A DNA stretch of 64,000 bases from Neodiprion pinetum. Lineage: Eukaryota > Arthropoda > Insecta > Hymenoptera > Diprionidae. Below are positions 38,581-52,200 of this stretch, piece after piece. The position numbers were made by a program, and so were the translations under genes. The DNA lies in the NCBI RefSeq assembly GCF_021155775.2, contig NC_060234.1:25228026-25292025 (forward strand), given 5' to 3'. The notes below the pieces were generated by a model. It was not told the origin of the DNA and did no database searches. It was given only the letters and a program-made list of their open reading frames with translations. Positions within the stretch are counted from its first letter, which is position 1. Each line of letters begins with the position of its first letter.

Positions 38581-41500
38581 TGGTACTTCGGGTGTGAAAA
38601 TAAGCACCGGGGGGCGGGAGAACTTTCGTTGACAACCCTCCCACAAAGCTTTTGCGAGAACCACGATGAAATTTTCTCACAGTTAGGGAATTTCGCCGGA
38701 TACACTGCCGTTAGAAATTGACTCTTACGCCGCATATCGCTCATCTCCGCCGTGCGCATTGAAATTCAACTATTCTAACTAAAATGAGCCAATATTATCG
38801 GAATTTTAACGGAAGCTCGTAGTGCGCTGGATGAAATTTCACTCCGAGCTTGATTGGCCGGCTTACAATTAGCCACAGTTGATTGGGAGTATCGTACGGT
38901 TATCCGCAATGTTGTCGATACGAACCGTTTTAATTACTGCTCAAATTATTTTCGCCGTGTACAACCTGCGGGGAGTGTGCAAGCTCGTCGATCTGAGTCA
39001 CCCGTAGCTGCTAAAGAGGTAACATGCCGATAACCTTGCTCAGAAATTACGAACTGTTGTTGCAACCCTCGCCGCATAGGCACCGAGCTAATATCAGCCA
39101 GCTCAAGCGTCACCGTTGGATTACATTAATTGAATATTCATGTGGGTTTTGCATTCACTTTTGAAGAAGGAGGCCGTTGTGCGGAGCTTTAAGTGAAACG
39201 TGCCACGTTTTTCCGCGTTAGAATGTGTTTCGGAATTAGATAATTGATAAAAACGCAACTTGGTCTTGTCCCATTAATTACAATACACCGGTTAATCGTG
39301 GCTTGGATGCTCCTTGAATCGCGAGTTCTACATTGGCGCCGTGTATCTATTCCAATGATAGGAAGCCACCGAGTCCCAGTTCTGAAATTTATCGTCCGCT
39401 CACGTGACCTCGATTTTCGGTCAAAATTAATGCCTCTCTGGCATTGGCCATGAATGTGTGAAAGAGGCTCTCAGAAGCTCATTGAAAAAAGCTTTTATAG
39501 AACCGATTCATCCAACCAGTCAATCGATTTATCATTCTCCCGATAAATGGAGAATTTTCTCTTCTCTCTGAAATCAAGGCGTCTCCTATCTCTCCCAGGA
39601 CGTTCCTTTCTAAACTCTGCCGGCATTGCACTGCCTCGTTCGGTAAATTTTTGGTGAAAAATGAAATAAAACTTCTCGTGTTTTACGAGATACTAGAGCT
39701 TCGTGTCAAGCAAGCTTGAAGTGAGTTTCAAATAAGGGTAGATATTCGGTTCCAAAAGTGTGAAGTTTTTCAGCATAGCGAGAGAGGAAAGCAGTGATGT
39801 GCGAATGAAACCTCATTACTACAGCGTTAGAGTTTATAGTTCTCTGAAAAAATAAGCCTCAGTTAGATGTACAAGCAGGTGATATTTTGATTCGAACTTG
39901 TTTTATACGGAATTGGCGTTGCACTTTCGTAAGAAGACGAAATCTTTGTATTGTGTTCATATTACATAGGATTTTTTTTTCAGAGTATTCAGCGACCCTG
40001 ACATTGAGATCAGACTATAATTATTGACTTTTAATAGAACAAGAATCGAGTCATTTAGTTGTAAAAATGCCACGGGCACATTTCAATCGCAGCCAGTGTT
40101 AGTTCCCGTCGATCGGCAAGCTGTAATTAAAAGAGATATTACGGTGCTCGGTGAATCATTATTTGTCAAAGTTAAACTCATCTGCATCCCCGTGAACAGA
40201 AGAGGATTTCGCAGGAACAGTATTTGCGAGTTTGCAAAAATATGATGTGCGCCGGCGTATCAATACCAATGCATACAATACCCCTCCGAATGTTCCCTTG
40301 AAGGGACAAAAGTGACATGGACACGGAGTGATGATTTAAAATTTAAAAACTCCCTACTGCACGTGCGTTTTCCCCCCAAGTATGAGTTCCACTCTGGAAT
40401 ATTGTTTTTTTTTCTCTCGTGTCAGTGACAATCAATAACCGAATCGACAGACGAAAAGAGAACTCGAAATTACCGCGCTTCGATGCAGAACGACGCGGAA
40501 TAACGTCACCGGCTTTTATGTTTGCAAATCAATGGCGTGGCGTTACGTATTACGGTCAATGTTTGCGCAGCGGCGTATGAAAATTTGAAATAATCACTTC
40601 TGAAGGACCATTAAAGCCAATCGATGTCAGCGTTGGAACCCACGTCAAAAGAATGTAGGCGGGGCTGGCCTTTCCTCCATTTCACCTGGTGAACAAACCT
40701 TCTCATCTAGCTTTCGCTTCGATCACCGACGTTTGAACGTTCACCTTAATTTCCAGGCACACCATGGTTCATCCGTTTTCAGGATTCGGGAAGTTCGTTG
40801 CTCCCTTTTAATCGTTGATTTCCAACCACGTTTATTACGATTTCCCGCGATCTTCAGTTCGCCGTCTGAAATTTTTCCTCGACTTACACTCGACGTGTGA
40901 AGCGCATGGATACAAGTGAATCTCGTCAAAAGTCATCGCGCGGAAAGCTCGCGGTAAGAAGTATGCTTGCAGCAGACAGACGCGGGGTTCAACTTCCCGT
41001 CACTTTACTCTCTTCAAAAGCTACCATCGGCGACAGTCCTGCGATTCAAAAGTCACTTGTGCAAGGATATTGGGAACTAGTCGTTCTCGAGAGGATCTGT
41101 AGGTCGAGAGGATGTAGACTAGAGTAAGCTAGGAGTGGAAAATATACGTCGCGTCGGGGCGAAAGCAATTTCTTTCTACAATTGTGTTGTATCAGTTGCT
41201 ACCAACGTCGTGGAGACTCCAGGTGAGCGTATAACCGTTACTTGTATGCAAACCCGCGCGTAATTTTTCCACGAAGTTGAAAAATAAGAACCGGGAATAT
41301 TTATAGAATTTCATATTTCCCGTAGTCCGCGGATTTGAATGCTTATTCCGATTCCAGGCGTAGGTACTCATTGTGCGCAAGCGGGAGATTTTACAAGTTT
41401 CAGAGTGACGGGTGCTTCTTAGGCAGGATCTCGCGAAGCAAAGTGCCTGTTGTATTTTCAACCGTGAAAAACGTGGATTCGAAAATAAAATAAAAATCTC

Positions 41501-43021
41501 TCGTTTCCGGGAAACATGTTTCACTACTCACACGGCCCTTTTTCACTTTTTCCAAATATATTACGGGGCATGCTAATTTCCACCATAAAAGCGTTCTCAA
41601 GGATATTCAAAAATTGCTCGGTACTCTTCAGGATCTGGAACCACCGTGCCGAGAACGGGGAAACGTATGAAATAAGTAGACGAGATTCTAAGGATACGAT
41701 CGTTGGTAGTTCCGTCACAAGCACCAGCTGCGTATGACGTCCCGTCAATGCAACACAGAGAAGCTTCAAGCACCATTCCCAATCTTCGGATCCTCCGATC
41801 GAGGACGTTCTACAGACTTCGATTGAGGCTGTCGCGTGATTTATATCGGGGCCATAACGCAGCTACAAGTGGTCCAAGTAATCGCGTTAAGATTGGTCGT
41901 CAGGGTAAGCCGGCTTTTAATCGATTAGAAATAGATCGTGTAGTGGAATGACGACGTTATAGAATTTTGCCGTCAAGGCAAGAAAGTCATTACGCGTCGA
42001 GATTTCCATTGCAGATGCGAAACCGAATGACAGATAGATTTCGCGGGTAGTAAAGCGGGAAATCCGACACGGTAATGACCTGGCACGTTTTGTTGGCAAC
42101 GTCATATTTTACGGCTAGCTGATTTGTCCAACATGGCTAAAAACATACCGAGTTAGTTGGAAACGCAAGCACAGGATGAGGTCTCCGGTAGATGGAAACT
42201 TTTAAGGAATGACAGGTCAATCCCGTTCTCACTCGTTTCAACAAAAAGTAGGGTATTGGACTCGGGTGTTTGACACGGTGGCAAATTTAGGGATGCGACA
42301 AGACCCCGGCGTTAGTAGGTGAGAATATTTATCAAGTATCACGCCTATCCCTCACTCAGAGAGCATGTAAATATTACATCACCATCCCCGGACAAGATGG
42401 GACATCTATAAAAAATGAGTTTTGAGGTTATTCACTTGACTGAACCGCAGGGGATAGCGTAGTGCGTAGTGTCATATGAGTCACGGGAGAGAGAGAGAGA
42501 AAGAGAAAGACAGATTCCTCTCCCGCCCACACGTACCTCGGTTGAACCTCTTTTTTTACCCATCAAATTTCCAGCTCGACCTTCCTTTCCGCACGATTCA
42601 GCTGGTCTCGTTACTTTAAAGGAACTCGTATCAAGAGACGGTCGTTCTTCTTACTTTCCTCTCCTTTTTCTTGACCATCTACAACGTTTCGCGGCATCGT
42701 TTCACATGTGAAGCTTTCTGTATTGCTGCACAACAGATCGTTCAATTTGATGTCAACCGAATGACCGTAGCCCGTTAAGCTGCTTCCAATTGGCGAATCG
42801 TCATTAATTTAGCGATGAGTGGATCGAACTTTTTCCACAACCATCTTCAGTCTCTCACGTTCGTGATCACATATCCAGTATCGAGACAAAAAATTAATTA
42901 AATTGAACTCTAGGATCGCACGCTGCGGTACAAGCCAAGACGGCGAGAACGGTTCGTTGAACCTCCTGAGAAGTCGGAGGAAAATTCTTTTCATCGTAAA
43001 TAAAACTGAAGAAAGAGGGGG

Positions 43022-43046
43022 GGAGAGAGAGAGAGAGAGAGAGAGA
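43022..43046. repeat. (GA)n microsatellite
   Basis: A pure GA repeat of about 25 bases, preceded by a short G run. It produces a spurious Ser-Leu-rich antisense frame. Confidence 0.9.
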
Positions 43047-46000
43047 TAGAAAGGGAGAAAAATAAGGAATTCCAACCTGTCGCAGCGGGAGCTGTGCAGG
43101 CTATCTCGCTCATGAAATTAGTTCAAAATACGAGCCGCATTCCAAGAATATCTTCGTAGAAAACATCTCTAGTACGCGAGCATTATCTCTCTCATAATTT
43201 CACCGGTGGCTTACATAAGCTTACGCCTCTCCCTTCCTTTCCTCCATCCCGTTGCCTTGCCGAGCCAGCATCCCACCCTGCTAAACGTCCCTTCATAAAC
43301 TTACAGTCAAGGGTTAAGTCTTAACTATCCCCCCGGCCCCTGGGCACCCTTGCTGTACCTTCTTGCTGCACATTTTCTTCTTCATATTTAAAGTATACAG
43401 GTAGATACGAGATTATACCGTCTCGTGGAAATGACACTTATGCGGTGACAAAGTGCAGCTCGAGGTGTATTACACATATATTGCAGTGAACTATTCCTCG
43501 TACTCCGTGAAAACCTCGAAGATAACCCTTCGTTAGTGTGCCCATGTTCCATAAAACTTTCAGTCATACCGAGAGGAAACAGTGAAACTGAACACACCGA
43601 GTGACCGATTACCGCATATGCGTAAAATAATTGAGATTCATTGGTCGGTTCAATCGTACCACGGAAATATTTTCATCTGCTAGACAGGGTAACTTACTCG
43701 AAACGGGGGATGAAATGTTAATCGAATTGAAATCAGGTTATCACGGTGACTCTAGCAGTCATCACTCATCAATCGGTCAACTATAAGAATTGGCCTGGCT
43801 TTTCCAAATCACCATAACAATTAATTATTGAGCCTTGCTCAATCTAAGATAATTCACATCGCCCACATAACTTCCATACCGAGTTTGACCAATCTGCATG
43901 AAAATTTGACAAAATTACGCATGTAACACGCAGTTGGAAGCTTAACCTGCCAAGTTTCACCGTTTCTTATTGTTATGCCCAAATCTCACTCTATACAGTC
44001 AATTACTTTTTCAGGATGTCACGGGTTTCCTGATTTCGCAAAGAATTTAACTACACAACATGATAAAGCGGATGCTACATCGGCTAACCATGCGAATTTG
44101 AGCACCTTGGGTAAATTTAGCGCCTGAATAGTCGCTACGTTTTATCAGGAGAGATTGATATTAGCTGGTAAACGATGTAAGTGCCTGTTATCCATGAAAT
44201 TCTCGTTTATAGAATATGTCTTCTGTACGTACTGCACCGTCGAAGAGGAAGGCGTTTTATTGGGCAATCAATTGGCTGCAGGCGTCGTCTATCGAACGTG
44301 TTATATTTTACGTTTCACGCGAATCGCACGGCAGCTGAGTGCAGCACATGCGTCCAATGTCATCTCCGCGCAAAGTTGGCGGCAACCGCAAGAGCGTGTC
44401 GGTCTTTAAATTATATGAATAAATTATCCAAACGTGAGACAAAAAGATATACCAAATAAAACAGTCATAAGCCTTACAAAACGTTTCGATTTTCTGTTTT
44501 AGAACGAAAATTAGTCATTAAAAGTGCACTTTCAATAGTTTTGAAATAAAAATTGCACCTTCCTTGCCTTCTGCAACGTAAATAGATTGGTAACATTTTG
44601 GAAAGTCTACGGGTAATCATGTTCGCACCACTTATTCCCTCTCGCTCATTGGCGAAAACTCACCACACGGAGTAAAAGGATTACTTGCGTCGTCTTCGTT
44701 TCATTCAGCTAAACGCTATGGTCAAATGCAGCCAGCAAAATGCTTACTTAATTCAACAAAATACTTTTGTCGAACGAAATACTTCTGACGACTTAATACA
44801 GAATTGGATCCAGCAATCAATGACGAGGGAAGAATAATTTTTAACCTCGCATTCGATGTTTTACTATTTCAATTGCACAGGACTTATCATGCCGTATTCT
44901 CATCATCCACTGACATTCAACTAGTCAAAATTCTGCATAACAGTGTACGAATAGATATTAATTCATTACAGCGGTGCCATTTATTAAAGTGGCTAGTAAT
45001 TATCAATAGCGGCGAGTGAATGATTAGTATTGATAATAACTTTATATTACCTAATTGATTTTGTCAATTGCAGTATAACATTATCGATTAACCTCGACCA
45101 TTCGTCTGTTAATGGATACTCGTGGCAACGATAACGTTGTTTACAAGTGACTTCTCGACTGCTGTTGGTCATTCGATATTTGTAGCCCATTAAACCTATC
45201 CATTTATGGTAATGGTGGCTTTTGATAGCCATATAACTACGCTCGCCATTTTCAGTAATAATACTCAGATGGCAGACTAAATGGCTAGCAATGATTATTA
45301 AGAACAGTTGTTAATCATAGGTTTCAATACAGTCGATCACTAAATATTATCGAATCTTCGATTGACGATAAACACGACTCAAGTATTTATTGTTCAGAAC
45401 AGAATAAGGCAACAGGAAATCATCAGATACAGGATATTTTACGTTACAAACTACTCGAATTATACCTAAGTGAAATTTTTCTCCGCTTGAATGATTTTAG
45501 GTTGTAAATTATACCATTGAAGTTGTATTTCAATTCGTAAGTGTGAGTGTGGAAAATTCAACAGCTTCCTCGCACTTCAGTTTTAATGAAGTGTTTAGCC
45601 TCATTGACATCAGTTCAGAATAACATGTTGAATGTACAGAATATGACCATTCTGGTATGATATCGATGATAACGTAGTCAGATACGTACATCGTGTGACG
45701 AATGTGTTTCACTGTCTGACTGTCGTTTGGCATGGTTGTGAAATTTAACCCGGTGATGAGAGTGCTGTTTGGAAGACGGTATCTAAAAGTAACGAGAGAT
45801 CGTATAGTCGTAGGTAATGTTCCCATCAGCTTTCAGATACACATATGTACCTCGACTTACTCACCGATTGCCAAGCAAAGTATCACATTCAGCCCTGTTA
45901 GTCCTTCAATTTCTGTTTATTCATTTATCATTACATGGGTTGGAAACTTTTGTCCTACACAATGCATGCTATAAGTTTGGCAAATAATTACTCAAACACT

Positions 46001-46850
46001 ATTCATGGATTCATGTATTCTTCGAGTCATAACTTTCAGTACGAGCATGTATTAAGCGTACAGTGCTCCGTTTTACGTAATCTATTTTTCTGTCTATCCT
46101 GAACGTTAAAACATTCTTTCTATATTTTAGACACAAAAAGCTCCGACCGAATCGGATTTGGTGTAACGTGCGCATGGACAGCTAGTTTTTTAAATACGAA
46201 CGACCAAACGCAGGATCAAATACCAGCATCGAGGGGCCGTTTACTTGAGGAATTAGTTAAAAATCACTTGAAAATCAGCAATATTTCGAACATTTTCAAA
46301 CGTTTAGGAACCACTCGAAGATTGGTAGAATTCAAATTACATATTTCCTAGTATTGGAAGTGCCAAGTGTGAGTGCCGAAGTCTGAAAGTGATGGTGGAG
46401 TGCGTATTTACAGTTGAAAATCTCGTAACAGTCTCTCTTTCGATGAAATATCTTTCTGTTTCCTATCCATTTCCGTTCACAACCCAAGGAACGTATTATC
46501 TGGAATTTTTTTGGGATACACGATACAAACGACCATTTAGACCACAGCAAAGCAAAATTGAACCGAAGCACCAAAAGGCAAAGGTTTTGGATGCTCTTCG
46601 GCCACTGTATGTGAAACGGATCGGATGTAAACAGCATCGCACAATAAGAAATTCCGAATCGGACAAACGAGACCCGCGTCTGTGTCACACGGTCATATTT
46701 TCACTGGAAAACGCTGCGACGGTTTCGTAACCGCGTATCTTTGCGGAGCCCTTATCGCGCAGATGTTGAGCTTCATTTTTGCCTAACTCAAACTGTTCTT
46801 CAAATTCCAGTATTTGAAATGAAATTGCTATAATTCTGCGCCAACTCCCA

Positions 46851-47242
46851 CCGCGAGAAATTTCTTGTTGCGATCATTCTTATATAACAGTCTCGATGAT
46901 AACTTTTGTAATTTTTTACCGTAACCCAAAATCTTATTTTGAGTACTAAAAATGTAAATAAGTTTTGTAACTATTGCGATAGTTTGATTTTGGTGCGCAA
47001 ATAATTTTATTTCGACGTATTATTTGCCTGAAAAAATTTATTTGCATAAAAAAAAAAAACATCTTGCTTGTTTAATCTTGCCAAAAAATTAGTAAATTTT
47101 GTTTTGACAACTGCAGACCAAATAGTTACTCGTATCGCAATTTTTCGTGAAAATACCGGCAACATTGAATCCATTATTGTAACGACGCACTCATTTTACT
47201 AGATTTTTCGGTAGCTGTGATCAAATGAAATTTTGCTTAGAG
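46851..47242 (-). mobile_element. Family B MITE, old copy, reversed
   Basis: It starts near CGCGAGAAATTTCTTGTT, the complement-strand end of the family, and ends ATCAAATGAAATTTTGCTTAG, matching the family's ACAAATGAAATTTTTCTCAG. Between them ATGTAAATAAGTTTTGTAAC matches ATGAAAATTAGTTTTGTAGC of the young copies at the right spacing. It is heavily diverged, so exact ends are uncertain. Confidence 0.55.
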
Positions 47243-48842
47243 TTCGAACCAATTTTCATTACCAATCAAAATGTTTGCGGTCGGTGACAATTCGTGGCTT
47301 ACGCACGTGCTGCAGCGTCTTGGATAAAACAATTTACCTCAAAGCTTGAGATTATTCCATGAATTCTGTAAGGTTGAAAACCCTTGCATGCGAGGGCCTC
47401 ATTATAAATTAAACACCGGTGCTTTTCCTGCCCTGGTTGTTATAAAGAAAACCTAGAGGATCTTTTTATACCTTTGAATTCCCGGCGAAAAGCGTCTCGG
47501 CGACTAGCCGCGAGAATTCTCCTTTCCACAGCCGTTTTTATTATACGCATGCACGTGGCTTTGTCGTCCCGCCCAACGAAGTTTCTTAAAAATGTGCCGC
47601 ACACCTTAAATTCGACCGCAAATTTCACGTGACTCGATGTTTTCTTTGTCGGATACAAAACGGAGCTGCTTTGTTGTCGACGCGAAAACGTAATCATGTC
47701 GTAATAAACTTTGCGAAAAAACAAACCCGCGGTCTACCGACGCTCGAATGAACCTATGTAAAAATAACAGTGGAAAAATGGGGCGACTCTGTACCGAGTT
47801 TGAAAAAGCCACAGCGAACCGATATTACAGTGACGTTCTATTTGAATGTCAAATGAACTGAGCTCATACTCTCCGCACGATATACGGTCCCCTGTAAACA
47901 CGTACTGCATAAATCACAACTCACCGGTCGGCTTAACCGTGACGTGAAATTTTTCGTCGTCATAGAGCAGGGAAAAAATATTCTTTATTACCACCAGACG
48001 AAAATAATTCATTTTCCAGATCACCGCTGCATATACATATAAATGCGTAATTTTGTTCATTTCTTCTCGTGCGAAGGCCGAGTTGATTTCACCCCTCTGT
48101 CAACTCGGTGAATCGAGACGACGTGTGGAAACACGGAATAACGCAGAGACGATCGGCGTGGTTCGATGTTTGAAAATTATTTGAAATTTATGTAATTGGA
48201 AATACCGTGAGAGAGAAATAAAAAAAATAAATTACATCCTGCAAGGATCGAATCTTGTTTTTTGAAATATCTGGATACGTAAGCTTCGTTGCAAATTCTA
48301 ATTAACAGCGTAACATTTTTGCAACGAATTTGTTTCGCCGTTTGTTTTGGTTCTCAGATATCATGCGAAACTCGCCTTTGTTTCGTCTCTCGAATAAACA
48401 AAACCATTTTTCACCATCGTCGGATGAAAGTGAATCGTGCTAATTGGTAACGCGGTTCAATTTAGCGAAGGAGAACAAACGGGACATGCGAATTACAATC
48501 GGTAAGTACATTCAAAGGAATGTTGGCTGCGCGTAGCCGATGAGAAAATGAAAGAGCGAAGCTGCCGCAGATGGTCCGCGGATAGATTTATGGAAACAGG
48601 CCACCAGGACTTTTGCGCAGATCTATATCATATTTTTTCGTGAAAACCCGTAGAGAAATGAAACCGTAGAACGCAAAGCGTTCTATTTCGCGTCATTCAC
48701 AACCGCCACACGCAATCTTGCAGACGAAATATTAATCGGGGAAGGTCAGCCTAGAATAATTAAGTGCGGTGGATAATTTCTTATTAACAGGGTGAGACCT
48801 CGTGCAACAATAACAAGAAGAAGGATGGCTGCATTTGTATCA
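47243..48842. other. Spacer between two old family B copies
   Basis: About 1.6 kb of AT-rich sequence without recognisable features. Confidence 0.5.
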
Positions 48843-49289
48843 ACCAGAGAAATTTCTAGTTCCCGTTACTGCGGAGCCATTAATTGTTTTCGTATTTTAC
48901 CATAACGGAAAGATACAGTTATGGGTACAAAATGAAAATTACTTGTACAGCCGTAACCATAAAATCCAGTACCAGTAAATATTATCTTTGACAATCGTTA
49001 CTAGTACTACAGTTTTTCAAATTAGTAACTACATATATTGCTGTAATTTCATTTCTTCGCGACATTAAATTGACGTTAATGACTTATTTAATTAAAAAGA
49101 TGCAGCAAGTAAAATGAACAAACAGATTCAACAACTTAGTATCGAAAAGTACGATCAATATGATAAATGTTTACTTGTAGATCATTTTCTTGTAAATTCG
49201 ACGATATTTAAACCTTGAATTGTCAATATAGCGATAACCGTTGTTTAAGAATTTTCTAGTAAATGTAACAAGTAAAATTATTTCTGGTA
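48843..49289 (-). mobile_element. Family B MITE, old copy, reversed
   Basis: It begins CCAGAGAAATTTCTAGTTCC, matching the family's reversed right end GAGAGAAATTTTTAGTTCC. ACAAAATGAAAATTACTTGT and GCGATAACCGTTGTTTAAGA follow in family order. It closes with TTTTCTAGTAAATGTAACAA near the far end. It is longer than the 427-bp copies by small insertions. There is no open frame. Confidence 0.65.
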
Positions 49290-52200
49290 TAAGTGATCTC
49301 AATCATTGACGGTCAAATAAACGATCTAGGAATCCTGTATAGGTGGGGCCGGGTGAGTTTGCACAACCCTGAGAAGTGACCCTTGGCCAGGGTCCGTTTC
49401 CGCCGAACACCCACCCAATTCACGCTCTGCCTTATTCACGCGTGATATTTCATTACCATTGCGCTATATCAGAAACCCTAAAGTTCCGGCAGGTCTTCCC
49501 GGTCGGATCTGCAGAGTTTGGCTCCGAAATTAGTTATTCTTTGCATTCAGGACTTTCCCCGGCTCATCTGGATAAGGCATAGAATCCTATCCCAAAATTC
49601 GAACAGTGACAGGCTCGTAGAACCGAAAATGTTCCACCTGATCATAAATTATTTTTAAGATGCTCGATGTTTCTATAAACTGACAGTTTTAAATGTCATT
49701 GATTTTGGGCGCACTTGAACATTTGACTTCGAGTGTTTTGTTCCTTGAGATATATTGTAGGTAGGAAATTAAAAAATGGCAAATCTCTGTTTAATTTTGG
49801 GTTTTTTTTTTTGAATGTGTTGAATGGAAAGGTACAGTTTATTAAGTCTGTTTAGTCGCACTCTGCGTCACAAACAAGGCGTGATGTTAAAAGTAAATTC
49901 GTACGTAAAGATCTTGGATTTACTACAAATTGTTCAAGTGTATCAAAGTTGACCCAAATATTCTTAGTACGGTACTGAGAATTTCAAATTATCCAAGAAC
50001 CTTTGCGAACAGTGGACTGATTGAGGGCATAATTTTTCATACCTGAAATGTGAGTTTCTGATCCCGCGACGTCAAAAAACACGAACTACGAGTTTTTACG
50101 GTTACAGTAATTTGAACATCGGTTCTCCAACATCGCAAAACACACCTCCTGATAATAGGTTAACATAGATCCAGGGTATTGATAACATTGATTGGGTTTC
50201 GATACAAGTGTGTGAAGACACGTATCGATATTGGTAGTTTCACAGGAATTTTTCTTGTCCGGCAATGGCGCAAACAAAATCTGTGTAATTGCATCAAGAT
50301 AATGGTGGCTAGAAATAATAAAGGCAAAAGTGACAGATAAACTTTTTATCGACTTGCAGACCAACTTGGTAGAAATTTCGAAGTGAAAATACAAATTGAA
50401 TAACGACGTACCCGCCTCGTGGAGTTCAGAAGCACTTTGAGCCACCTCTACATGAAACTCATGAGAGAATCTTCTCGAAATTTCCCGTTCAGGGTGTTTC
50501 ATCATTTTCTCAGGCTTTGAGGAAGCGTGCACGTATGCGTGTACTTCAGACTCCATGGCGTAGGTGCCTACCTTGAATAACGAGTTTTGAGATACACGCG
50601 ATTAGCGGCGGGTAAAAAAAATGTTAGCAGCTCGAAGTAACGCAATACTTTTTGAACTCTCGAGCCAGGTTCTGCATCGATATATCATAAAGGGCCAGGA
50701 AGTCGGTTAGCGTTGAAAAAAGGCTTGGTTTTTGCATGGTTTAGGTGAGCGAGCGAGTCTTCGTCCAGTGTTTGAGAGTCAGCAGCTATGCGAAACGAAT
50801 ATTTCGGATACGAAATTACCGTGGCGATGAAAAGCAGCTCGGAGCAAAGGAAAGCGGACGTATTCTTTGAGGCTTTGAATTTTCTTCTTAAGCATTTTTC
50901 ATCAATAAATATCTCGGTAATAGCTGTAAAAAGAAAAAGAAAAAAAAAACCTACCCACTCGTCTCAAAGGATACCCACCCGGAGGAATAGCTGAGACGTC
51001 GCGATGCGATCCATTATTCAAGACGAGAATATTTCGTTCAATATATTTTCCCCATTTTTACTTCATTTATTTCTGTTTCCCTAAAGTTCAATTAGTGAGA
51101 TATCCGAGTGCTCTGGGATTGCTGAAAGAGTCTTTCAGGCTATATATATATATATGTATGTATATATATATATATTATATATATGAATATATATCACGGG
51201 GTCCAAAATTATCCTCCTTCTGTACAGGTATAAGCAAGTGTAATCGAAAACAAAGTTGACCCCTTGGCTCAACTTTTCCGAGTCACTTTCCGCTCTGCAA
51301 AGAGCCCGGAACCTATACTTTGTGTAATTTCGAAATTAGACGGTCTCACAAATAGACAGCAAAATTAGCTTCTTCATACTTTTGGATAAACACGATCTCT
51401 GCAGAGGTGAAGTGCGAAGTTTGAAAATTCGTAGCTTCCCTCACCGCGTTAATAAATAACGTAACAGATACACATTTCCGGCCATCGCGTTTCTCATTCA
51501 GTCTCAGTTATTATCCACCCGCGCTTCTTTTTTTATTTTTCGGTTTTTTTTTTTTAATTTTTGTTGCGTTTTGTTTTGTTCAAGGGTTGTCTCTGGGGCA
51601 TCTGGCATTGTAATTTATTCGAACCAAACAGTCCAAACGTACAACAAAGCCGCGTACATCGCTGAGCGCGTTACTCGTTGGGTAAAAATTTACGAGACTT
51701 TCAACACCCCGGAATAACTCTGCACGAACTGACAGAAGGGAATTTTTAAATTCGCGTTAATCAGTCGGCACTGAAGGGTAAACAGCGAGGCTTGCAGGAA
51801 AGGAATTCCTTCCTTGATTTGAGAAAGGAGGCAGTTTTACATTTTGTTTCCAATGCCCTTGAAAAGGATTACCAACTCACGGTCATTAATTTCGGTACCG
51901 TAATCCTGTACCGGTAAAGCATCGAATGCCTTGAAAAACGAGAGACATTTATTTAATTCAACGGTTTAGCTGAGTAACATGTTTTGCATGGTTCAATCGA
52001 TTCGCTTCAAATGTTGAAACAGTATTCTTGAATAGTTTATCTCATCTTTTCTACAATCCATTTTCTTCTCAAGTCTTATTTGTTCTTCTTTAAAATGATG
52101 GTCGTTTCAAGTTTGAATTCGAACTTGAGACAAAAAAAAAAATAATTATAATCAAAGTAGTTGACAGTATAATGCAATCATTGATTCGCAGCTTAAACTA

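Larger units (their letters stand above)
35396..46850. other. Non-coding stretch, no supported gene
   Basis: About 11.5 kb with no exon I can support. It holds a short GGAAAACCT-type degenerate repeat near 37285-37330, a pyrimidine-rich tandem at 38505-38580, and GA tracts at 42486-42500 and 43022-43046. Open frames near 44.2-46.7 kb occur on both strands and have no firm family match. Confidence 0.45.

Noticed and set aside
44155..45019. Frames vaguely like an integrin alpha propeller/thigh boundary
   Set aside because: The match rests on a few loosely spaced residues after I had already considered integrins. No splice structure connects them.
45047..45826. Minus-strand frames with protein-like composition near a fair donor
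   Set aside because: I could not match them to a family, and the number of such frames equals chance expectation by rough estimate.
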